This document shows, piece by piece, positions 1 through 4,856 of a stretch of 5,670 bases of DNA. The notes under the pieces were generated by a model, which worked only from the letters and a program-made list of their open reading frames with translations, did no database searches and was not told the origin of the DNA. Both the position numbers and the translations under genes were made by a program. Source of the stretch: Phycisphaerales bacterium (lineage in GTDB: Bacteria > Planctomycetota > Phycisphaerae > Sedimentisphaerales > Anaerohalosphaeraceae); contig DRGS01000213.1 of NCBI GenBank assembly GCA_011053245.1, positions 1 through 5,670 of the forward strand, in the 5' to 3' direction. Each line of letters opens with the position of its first letter. Positions within the stretch are counted from its first letter, which is position 1.

Positions 1-968
1 CTACAGGTCCTGTCGAGTACTTCTTCACAGAGACTACTTTCGGCCCAGGGTCAACAGACAGCGGATGGCAGACATCTGCCAGTTACACCGACAGCGGTCT
101 GGATGCGGATACGCAGTACACCTACACGGTACAGATGCGTGACTCTGCAACTACGCCGAATGTTGGTACCGCTTCAAGTGGCGCAAATGCAACCACGGAT
201 GAAGAAACTGATGCACCAACTCCGAATCCTGCTACGTTTGCCTCTGCTCCAAGTGCAGATAGTTCTTCTGCAATCAGCATGACGGCGACAACGGGCTCCG
301 ACCAAACCGGTCCGGTAGAGTACTACTTCGATGAGACCAGCGGTGAAAATGGCGGAACAAGCAGTTCATGGCAGACAAGCGCGTCGTACACCGACAGCGG
401 TTTGGATGCAAGTACGCAGTACACCTACACGGTACAGATGCGTGACTCTGCAACTACGCCGAATGTTGGTACGGTTTCAAGTCCCGCAAATGCTACGACA
501 AATGGTGGCAGCACTACAGATGACTTCAATCCTACCGAGGACGCTTATGTCAAGCAGCATAAGGCAACTATAGTCACTAATAACAACGACTTACGCGTAC
601 GAGTCGGTAGTGCCGGCAAACAGATCGATTCTTATCTTAAGTTTACGGTAAGCGGAGTTGGTACTGTTACGAGCGCTAAACTGAATGTCTATTCTGACAA
701 TGTTAATATGGGCGTTGACGTTTATGCCTCGGCCAGTAATTCATGGTCAGAAAGCAGCATTATCTGGGATACCGCACCTGGCTCAACTGGTTCTTCTGTT
801 GACTTCATAAATGTTACGACCGGCTGGGTAGAGTTCGATGTTACTTCTCTGATAACAGGTAACGGAACCTTTTCGCTTATATTGAAAGGTGACGGAACCA
901 ACGGCAGCAGAGACTTCTCCAGTTCGGAAGGCAATAATGCTCCAATATTGTCAGTTACATATCAGTAA
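1..968 (+). CDS. Secreted FN3-repeat protein with C-terminal DNRLRE/CBM96-like domain (5' partial)
   Basis: The frame is open from base 3 to the TAA at 966-968, giving 321 residues of a protein that starts before the window. Residues 1-65 are the end of one fibronectin-III-like repeat. Residues about 69-166 are a second repeat, rich in Thr/Ser/Asp and carrying the motifs TGPVEYYFDET, SYTDSGLDA and YTYTVQMRD. Residues about 173-321 match the DNRLRE/CBM96-like beta-sandwich pattern: DAYV, SYLKF, WVEFDVT, a Trp-rich middle (SWSES, IIWDTAP), and a closing P-x-L-x-V-T-Y at the very C-terminus. Such domains occur at the C-terminus of large extracellular polysaccharide-binding or adhesive proteins; some related modules bind alginate-type glycans. 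No sorting signal or membrane anchor follows the domain. The signal peptide and any catalytic domain would lie upstream. The domain assignment is pattern recognition; the ligand is unknown. Confidence 0.87.
   Translation, partial: TGPVEYFFTETTFGPGSTDSGWQTSASYTDSGLDADTQYTYTVQMRDSATTPNVGTASSGANATTDEETDAPTPNPATFASAPSADSSSAISMTATTGSDQTGPVEYYFDETSGENGGTSSSWQTSASYTDSGLDASTQYTYTVQMRDSATTPNVGTVSSPANATTNGGSTTDDFNPTEDAYVKQHKATIVTNNNDLRVRVGSAGKQIDSYLKFTVSGVGTVTSAKLNVYSDNVNMGVDVYASASNSWSESSIIWDTAPGSTGSSVDFINVTTGWVEFDVTSLITGNGTFSLILKGDGTNGSRDFSSSEGNNAPILSVTYQ
3..500 (+). repeat. Tandem FN3-coding repeat, period 303 bp (101 codons)
   Basis: The coding block from TGPVEY at base 3 recurs at base 306, a period of exactly 303 bp. 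Bases 110-169 and 413-472 are identical over 60 bp, while the flanking segments differ at both the DNA and protein level (for example GPGSTDSGW against NGGTSSSW). The second copy runs into the C-terminal domain linker near base 500. Near-perfect DNA identity limited to one patch suggests recent local gene conversion or slippage between repeats. More copies probably lie upstream. Confidence 0.85.
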
Positions 969-1013
969 TGAAATACCGGGCATATATTTGCCTTGATATT
1001 TCAGAAATGTTTC

Positions 1014-1051
1014 AAAGCGTGGCGGCTTTCATAGTCGTCACGCTTTTTTTT
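1014..1051 (+). terminator. Rho-independent terminator after the FN3/DNRLRE gene
   Basis: AGCGTGGCGGC (1016-1026), a 7-nt loop, and GTCGTCACGCT (1034-1044) form an 11-bp stem with two G-U pairs. The stem can be extended by two A-U pairs and is followed by a run of eight T. It begins 46 nt after the stop codon at 968, as expected for the end of this transcript. Confidence 0.85.
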
Positions 1052-1595
1052 AATACAACAATGATTCAGTTCTATTTGTGGGCTGAAATGGCTTAACAAT
1101 GAAGTTCAAAAGGCGGCTCGGGAAACAATTGAGCCGTTAGTCTCGGAGATGCCTCGGATCCGGTGGTCGGATTCGATAATTATTTTGCAACAGGCTCTTA
1201 TTTTTAAGGGGATAGTGTGTAGTTGTCAAGCGTTCGTAGGACCGCCGTGAAACGACTGGTTTAAGGGCAGCAGAATGCCTCGGTATTCGACAAATTCATG
1301 ACTCCATTTTGTCACCACACAGGTGATTTTCGCTTAAATCAGCAAAGTTTTTTGTCTCTTTTTAGCTCAAAACCGAACATTCCCCAAAAATATCTTGCCA
1401 AAATCAGATTCAATGTCCGCGTGAAAGACATGTGATTATTTATGGCTTTGCTCGCGTGGTTGGCCGTCTAATCCAGGAACTTTGCTTGCTATTAGCCAAC
1501 AAAATACCTCAAAACCGATATAACGAAACAAAAACCACTCTCCTAAATCTCTTAACTAGTTGGACTTATAAACAGGCATGTATGTAAACCCCATT

Positions 1596-1630
1596 AAAAA
1601 AAAATAAAAAGCACCCGCTGCCCGGGATGC
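1596..1630 (-). terminator. Rho-independent terminator for the minus-strand gene cluster
   Basis: On the minus strand GCATCCCG (1630-1623), a 5-nt loop and CGGGTGC (1617-1611) form a GC-rich stem with one bulged base. It is followed by a U-rich tail from the A-tract at 1596-1610. It lies about 140 nt after the stop codon of the 427-aa gene, so that transcript would have a long 3' untranslated region. Confidence 0.72.
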
Positions 1631-1633
1631 CCT

Positions 1634-1670
1634 GACCCGTAAGCCATGAATTGCCAGGAAGGACCCGTAA
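1634..1670. repeat. 9-bp direct repeat GACCCGTAA, 28-bp spacing
   Basis: GACCCGTAA occurs at 1634-1642 and again at 1662-1670, immediately beside the minus-strand terminator hairpin. In minus-strand RNA it reads TTACGGGTC twice just before the terminator stem. It could be part of an RNA fold or a protein-binding pair; the function is unknown. Confidence 0.5.
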
Positions 1671-1771
1671 CATAACTCTTTTGTTTTAAAGTATTTATGG
1701 CCGCCATTTTTGTCACGTCCTTGCTGGCTTTCAATACACGCTCGTGTTTGGATTCCGGGGTTTACACGCCT

Positions 1772-3055
1772 TTACATCGCCACCGCCTGGGGCCTGATCT
1801 CATCTCGCAGTTTATTCCACCGGCTAACCCAAACCGCAGCGATCGACACCCTGAACCGTTGGCCGCGTCTGGCGCATACCCGTAGTGCCTCGGCGTCCTT
1901 GATGGCTCGATCCCAAAGCCAGGCGAGGTTATCGAACTTCAAATCTCCGTCCAAAGCTTTGGACCATTGACTGCAAAAACAGCCCATGTCTCGTGCGTAT
2001 TGCTCACTAGCGATCGTCTCGGATAGGCCCAACGCCTCGGATATCGCAAGTGCAAAGGGCTGGCCGGTGCGGTCGTATAGCTGCTCGAACCGGCTCTCAT
2101 CAAATGACCGGGAGGAGGTCGCTGGCTGGCTTTGCCAGTCAAGCAACCTTCCTCCCGCGTCAGCTTGGGTTAGGGTGATTAGCGGTCCTGTGGCGACCTG
2201 TGCTGGCTCCCCGTGAGGTGCGTCGGCTTGGGTCGGCATAACGACAAGCGACGGGGTGGTGGCCGGGTTGAGGCTTTGACCTTGCATTTGCAAGGTCTTC
2301 ACACCGTTTGCAGTGTGGATCTTCAGCGTTTGCGCTTTCCCTTTAGCTTGTTTTTCCCTTTTAGGCAGAGGCGCAGCCGATGCCGCTTTTTTATTTACAT
2401 TTACACTTTGTCGTTTTCCGCTTGTCGTTATTATTTCAGTTTTGTCGTTTGTCGTTGTCGTTCTTGAAGGGTTTCCGAAATTTTCGCGGATTTCTGGGGA
2501 CTCTGTTTTTTCCGGCCTTACGATAACGGTAGCGGGCTTTTTTGCAACTCTTCGCTTCGCAACTTTGCGTTTCTTAACGACCTTCTTTTTGACGGTTTTT
2601 GCGACCGTTTCCGTCTCGGTGTCAACATCTAATGCGGCAAAATTCGGCAGCGGTACCCGCTCGATTAAACCAACTTTTCTTAATGTGCTCATGTACCCCC
2701 GAAGGTCCTGGACTTCCAGCCGCAACCGTCCAGCAAGATTTTTAATGTTCTCCGCTTCCATTTTGTAGTCGATTAGATATCCTCTGTATTTTGCGGATCT
2801 CAGGGCCGCATCGGCAACCAGCTCATCGAACACCCCGCGGATTGTGTAGTATAGCGGGCCAGGGGTGTTATATTTCAGGTGTTCCCATCGGCGGCGGGCC
2901 TGACAGGTCGCATCATCGACCCCGGAGCCTATATGCCGCCTGGTAAACTTAAGCACCTTTGTTTTGTGCCTGATGTCTTCTTTTAGTTCGTATAGCTGCT
3001 TGAAGTTGTAGATATGCCAAACTAACGTCGGCTTTGATTTTTTCCTCTTTGCCAT
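1772..3055 (-). CDS. 427-aa element protein: winged-helix-like N-terminus, Lys-rich linker, C-terminal helical region (possible replication protein)
   Basis: The start ATG at 3053-3055 has a strong ribosome binding site (AGGAG, 9-nt spacing), and the gene follows the small HTH gene by 32 bp. Residues 1-10 are very basic. Residues about 65-137 look like a winged helix: helices around 68-90 and 98-120 (KNLAGRLRLEVQDLRGYMST) and a wing-like KVGLIERVPLP, resembling N-terminal domains of phage replisome-organiser and plasmid initiator proteins. Residues about 153-175 form a Lys/Val/Ala tract (KKKVVKKRKVAKRRVAKK) like histone H1 or AlgP tails. Residues 176-315 are low-complexity linker. Residues about 316-420 are a predicted helical domain with conserved-looking Trp residues (W380, W409, W413). 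I do not recognise a named family. The position after two excisionase-like genes suggests a role in replication or DNA organisation of the element, which is inference. Alternatives are a nucleoid-type or regulatory protein. Confidence 0.85.
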   Translation of the reverse strand: MAKRKKSKPTLVWHIYNFKQLYELKEDIRHKTKVLKFTRRHIGSGVDDATCQARRRWEHLKYNTPGPLYYTIRGVFDELVADAALRSAKYRGYLIDYKMEAENIKNLAGRLRLEVQDLRGYMSTLRKVGLIERVPLPNFAALDVDTETETVAKTVKKKVVKKRKVAKRRVAKKPATVIVRPEKTESPEIRENFGNPSRTTTTNDKTEIITTSGKRQSVNVNKKAASAAPLPKREKQAKGKAQTLKIHTANGVKTLQMQGQSLNPATTPSLVVMPTQADAPHGEPAQVATGPLITLTQADAGGRLLDWQSQPATSSRSFDESRFEQLYDRTGQPFALAISEALGLSETIASEQYARDMGCFCSQWSKALDGDLKFDNLAWLWDRAIKDAEALRVCARRGQRFRVSIAAVWVSRWNKLRDEIRPQAVAM

Positions 3056-3087
3056 GATCAGTTACTCCTAAACTAATGTTTCGTTAG

Positions 3088-3282
3088 TCAAATGCTTCCG
3101 CCAGTCTCGGCTAATCTTTGAATGACACGATCAAGTGACGCTTCGCGATATCGGCGAAGTTTCCCAACGCAAACCTCCTGCAAGCCCCTTGCCATAAGCC
3201 GGGCGCGCAAACGGTAAAAGGTGCGCCGAGAAACTCCCAGCCGTTTCGCGATCGTATCAATTGTGAGCAGTTTTTCCGCCAT
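3088..3282 (-). CDS. Small HTH protein, excisionase/AlpA-like (64 aa)
   Basis: The 64-residue product is almost entirely a helix-turn-helix: LTIDTIAKRLGVSRRTFYRL (residues 6-25) is a classic HTH, followed by a basic wing (GKLRRYREASLDRVI, about 40-54). This resembles MerR/AlpA-type DNA-binding domains found in excisionases and small regulators of integrative elements. The ATG at 3280-3282 lies 3 bp after the stop codon of the preceding small gene, so translation is probably coupled; a GGA just upstream may help. It could act as recombination directionality factor or as repressor/activator of the 427-aa gene. Confidence 0.85.
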   Translation of the reverse strand: MAEKLLTIDTIAKRLGVSRRTFYRLRARLMARGLQEVCVGKLRRYREASLDRVIQRLAETGGSI

Positions 3283-3285
3283 ATT

Positions 3286-3492
3286 CTATTCCATGGGAAC
3301 ACAATTGTTTTGGCAGTATGATCTATGGCGAAGTGCCCACGAGGCACGTTCTAAGTCTTTTTCTGCCCACAGATAGTTGCCGCCTGGTCCCTTTTGTGGT
3401 GGCTTTATTCGACCTTCCCAAACTGCCCTGGATAACCGGCTGTGGCTTACCCCTATTGCGCTTGCTGCCTTTAGGGTATTTCTAAACTCCAT
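3286..3492 (-). CDS. Small HTH protein, MerR/excisionase-like (68 aa)
   Basis: Residues 6-30 (TLKAASAIGVSHSRLSRAV, then WEGRIKPP) have the pattern of the excisionase/MerR fold: alanine-rich first helix, GVS turn, recognition helix, then a strand with two prolines. GGNYLWAEKDLERA follows as the wing and last helix. The ATG at 3490-3492 has a GAGG ribosome binding site with 7-nt spacing. Its stop (TAG, 3286-3288) almost touches the next start, so the two genes form a tandem pair. The second protein is not a copy of the first. A heterodimer, or one excisionase plus one regulator, are both possible. Confidence 0.83.
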   Translation of the reverse strand: MEFRNTLKAASAIGVSHSRLSRAVWEGRIKPPQKGPGGNYLWAEKDLERASWALRHRSYCQNNCVPME

Positions 3493-3568
3493 TTGACTGC
3501 CTCATACCATACACATCGTTGATTTACACTATCATCTTATCTGTAAATATAGCGTTTTGGCGGAAGGC

Positions 3569-3600
3569 ATGTGGGTAATTTATGAGTAATATGTGGGTAA
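3569..3600. repeat. 10-bp direct repeat ATGTGGGTAA, 22-bp period, with a partial middle copy
   Basis: ATGTGGGTAA lies at 3569-3578 and 3591-3600, exactly two helical turns apart. A related ATGAGTAAT at 3582-3590 sits between them. The repeats fall in the 119-bp gap upstream of the small HTH pair and downstream of the winged-helix gene. This fits an operator, an excisionase-binding array or short iterons. No convincing promoter hexamer pair could be placed beside them. Confidence 0.6.
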
Positions 3601-3611
3601 GTTACGGAAAA

Positions 3612-4082
3612 CTACATCTTTAATTGCAGGTACTTTCGCCCTTTTTCAGTTATTGTATCGCCCGACTTCTTGCCACCCAACCGTTCAGTTAAGCCTAACT
3701 CGCGTAATCGCTTCATTTTTATCCCTATCGTTTTACGAGATCTATTAAGATTGATGGCAATCTTTATATGGCTCTCAACTGTGGGGGCATCGGCCAAATA
3801 TTCCAGAGTACGGTGTTCATCCTCACTGAGACTGAAAAGCCATTCGTCTCGTTTCTCTGCACTGAAGAATTTTCCAGTAGCCTTTTTAAACTCGTATTCT
3901 ACTTGATTCATCACTATATCTCTTTCCAATTCTATCGCACCTACAGGCCAATCCGCAAGAGGGTATTTCTCTATCAGTCTACTTATTGCTTTTTGTTCAA
4001 ATACTTCATAGCCTCCTGACGGGCCTGAACATATATCGATCGGTGTATCGTTATATTGCATATCGGATTCATCCATCCACAT
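3612..4082 (-). CDS. Winged-helix protein of the element (156 aa)
   Basis: The start chosen is the ATG at 4080-4082 because AAGGA (4091-4095) sits 8 nt upstream. Codons upstream in this frame overlap the ATPase fragment and have no such site. The C-terminal 75 residues form a winged-helix: LSEDEHRTLEYLADAP, a helix with SRKTIGIKMKRLRELGLTER as recognition region, then a basic wing (GGKKSGDTITEKGRKYL) typical of MarR/ArsR-like or phage regulators. The N-terminal half (about 1-80) is acidic and unrecognised. The start region overlaps the end of the truncated ATPase frame by 14 bp. The gene may be an element regulator, or the partner of the nuclease gene whose fragment precedes it. Base composition here is visibly more AT-rich than the flanking YkgJ gene. 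Confidence 0.72.
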   Translation of the reverse strand: MWMDESDMQYNDTPIDICSGPSGGYEVFEQKAISRLIEKYPLADWPVGAIELERDIVMNQVEYEFKKATGKFFSAEKRDEWLFSLSEDEHRTLEYLADAPTVESHIKIAINLNRSRKTIGIKMKRLRELGLTERLGGKKSGDTITEKGRKYLQLKM

Positions 4083-4284
4083 CAATTGTTTCCTTACCAC
4101 GATGAAAATCATAAATTTGTAGATTTGTTCTGGATACCCCACCAAAAACCAACCTTAACGCATCAAGCAGAGAACTTTTGCCTGCATTATTTTCCCCAAT
4201 AATAACATTTACGCCTTGATTGAATTCGATCTTAGTATTACTGAAACAACGGAAATTTTCGATCTCGATTTTTGATATATACAC
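4069..4284 (-). pseudogene. OLD-family/AAA ATPase N-terminal fragment (71 aa)
   Basis: The best start is the GTG at 4282-4284, with TTAGGA (4293-4298) 8 nt upstream; this gives the family-typical opening (V/M)YISKIEIENFRCF. Walker A, GENNAGKSS, is at residues 30-38, followed by LLDALRLVFGG and YDFHRG, which is how OLD-type ATP-dependent nucleases and RecF-like ATPases begin. Known members have several hundred residues with a Q-loop, signature, Walker B and a TOPRIM nuclease domain. Here the frame stops at a TGA (4069-4071) after 71 residues and none of the later motifs is present downstream in any minus-strand frame. The gene is therefore a 5' fragment, not a working enzyme. OLD-type proteins are known in phage interference (P2 OLD) and in Gabija (GajA), but membership of either system cannot be told from this piece. 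Confidence 0.75.
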
Positions 4285-4293
4285 AACATGCAT

Positions 4294-4587
4294 CCTAAAA
4301 TATAATACACTATGTTTATTTTGGTGCAAATCAAACTTCAAGCTATCAGCCATATTCTCTGGAATGAATGCGGCATAATGTCTCCTGCAAATCTCCGGTG
4401 AATTTCCCATCAAGGTAGATATTTTATACAGGCTTTCCCCCTTCATTGCAAGCATTGAATCGAAAGTATGTCGAAAATCTAAGCAAGTCCATTTTAACCC
4501 TGCTTTTCGGTTAATCCGAGCCAGATCACTGCTGGATTTATGAAACCGCAAAGCCTGATCAATAAAATGGCTTGACTCATAACTCAT
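4294..4587 (-). pseudogene. Tyrosine recombinase (integrase) C-terminal remnant
   Basis: Only the last part of the catalytic domain is present. Residues about 22-45 hold ARINRKAGLKW and DFRHTF with Arg-II (R39), and residues 52-73 hold SLYKISTLMGNS and ICRRHYAAF with the nucleophile Tyr (Y71), nine residues after the His-III position. In the usual His-II and His-III positions stand Leu (L36) and Asn (N62); I recall the same variant in some PVC-group integrases. Arg-I and the beta-hairpin Lys are missing. The frame is closed by a stop codon at 4600-4602, with only about 190 bp left before the tRNA scar, so the 5' part has been lost. It runs in frame, without its own stop codon, into the ATPase fragment. 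Its position next to the attachment site is what is expected of the element's integrase. Confidence 0.78.
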
Positions 4588-4685
4588 ATCGCAATATAAT
4601 TACGGACATGGACGGTTGCATATCTGTGCTCGTGTTACAGCTTTATAACTTTCCCTATAACTATTCGATTTTTATTGGTCATATC

Positions 4686-4702
4686 GTGTCACACGGTGAC
4701 AC
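4686..4702. promoter_or_regulatory. Palindrome GTGTCAC-ACG-GTGACAC near the element end
   Basis: A perfect 7-bp inverted repeat with a 3-bp centre lies between the integrase remnant and the tRNA scar. As DNA it has the size and symmetry of an operator or of a recombinase/excisionase arm site. As RNA it would form a small hairpin without a U-tract, so it is not a terminator. Confidence 0.5.
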
Positions 4703-4768
4703 AGCCTGACATTCGTAACTGTTTACAGTACAAATACTTACAACCGTAAGCCTTTAGGAGCAAAAGAG

Positions 4769-4796
4769 TTACAAAACGCCTCGGTCTGTTTTGTAA
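4769..4796. other. Candidate recombination core: TTACAAAAC / GTTTTGTAA inverted repeat
   Basis: Perfect 9-bp arms at 4769-4777 and 4788-4796 flank a 10-bp spacer. The right arm is the anticodon region of the truncated tRNA-Thr and the left arm is element DNA. Tyrosine integrases commonly recognise such inverted core sites around the crossover region, and many use the anticodon stem-loop. Nearby are further TTACA motifs and two small inverted repeats (ACTGT-TT-ACAGT at 4718-4729, CTTAC-AACC-GTAAG at 4737-4750) that might be arm sites. Confidence 0.55.
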
Positions 4797-4831
4797 ACCA
4801 GCGGTTGTCGGTTCGATTCCGACCGTTGGCT
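4788..4831 (+). tRNA. 3' fragment of tRNA-Thr(UGU), element attachment scar (attR-like)
   Basis: The sequence fits tRNA positions 30-73 exactly: loop TTTGTAA with anticodon TGT (4792-4794), 3' anticodon stem ACCAG, 5-nt variable loop CGGTT, T-arm GTCGG-TTCGATT-CCGAC (4807-4823), acceptor CGTTGGC (4824-4830) and discriminator T (4831), with no encoded CCA. The 5' side stops fitting at 4787: stem positions 27-29 no longer pair properly, and no D-arm or GCCAACG acceptor strand is found upstream. It is therefore not a functional tRNA gene but the downstream half left by site-specific integration, with the intact gene expected at the other end of the element. Confidence 0.8.
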
Positions 4832-4856
4832 TTTTGCATTGATATGGGGCTTTTGT

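Larger units (their letters stand above)
1052..1771. other. 720-bp region with no supportable gene
   Basis: No reading frame here has a credible start, ribosome binding site and recognisable product. The stretch holds a 6-bp inverted repeat (CGGCTC 1114-1119, GAGCCG 1131-1136), a small hairpin (TCACC 1312-1316, GGTGA 1322-1326), the minus-strand terminator at 1596-1630, a 9-bp direct repeat (1634-1642 and 1662-1670) and a short palindrome (ACACG 1736-1740, CGTGT 1743-1747). It is the likeliest place for a left boundary of the element, but no copy of the tRNA-Thr core is present. It may also contain decayed coding DNA too degraded to recognise. Confidence 0.6.
1596..4831. mobile_element. Degraded integrative element in tRNA-Thr (right end firm, left end uncertain)
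   Basis: The right end is fixed by the tRNA-Thr 3' fragment. Next to it sit an integrase remnant and then co-directional minus-strand genes typical of small integrative elements (winged helix, two excisionase-like HTH proteins, a replication-like protein), ending in a terminator. The left limit given is only that terminator. No matching tRNA core is seen in the window, so the element could extend further left or have lost its left end. Confidence 0.5.

Noticed and set aside
722..934. Minus-strand 70-codon frame in the DNRLRE domain region
   Set aside because: It is a shadow of the plus-strand gene and lacks a ribosome binding site or motif.
1090..1140. Integron attC-like site (GCTTAAC ... 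GAGCCGTTAG)
   Set aside because: The left end fits RYYYAAC, but the right end GTTAGTC breaks GTTRRRY. The inner arms are not complementary beyond a separate 6-bp hairpin, and no integron integrase or cassette array is seen.
1065..1250. 61-codon open frame on the plus strand
   Set aside because: It has no start codon before the ATG at 1150, no ribosome binding site and no recognisable motif. It might be decayed coding sequence but cannot be supported.
1697..2768. Several plus-strand frames across the 427-aa gene
   Set aside because: They are antisense to a gene with a strong ribosome binding site and coherent domain pattern. Their products are compositionally odd and match nothing recognisable.
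3088..3492. Toxin-antitoxin pair
   Set aside because: Both small proteins are HTH DNA-binding types; neither shows a toxin fold or toxin active-site residues.
3569..3600. CRISPR array
   Set aside because: There are only two 10-bp repeats, the spacing is too short for a spacer and no cas gene is present.
4083..4145. Upstream extension of the winged-helix protein to the ATG at 4145
   Set aside because: The extra 21 codons overlap the ATPase fragment and look like its shadow. The AAGGA site fits the ATG at 4082 instead.
4741..4831. A complete tRNA-Thr gene
   Set aside because: No GCCAACG acceptor strand or D-arm exists upstream, and anticodon stem positions 27-29 do not pair properly, so only the 3' part is present.
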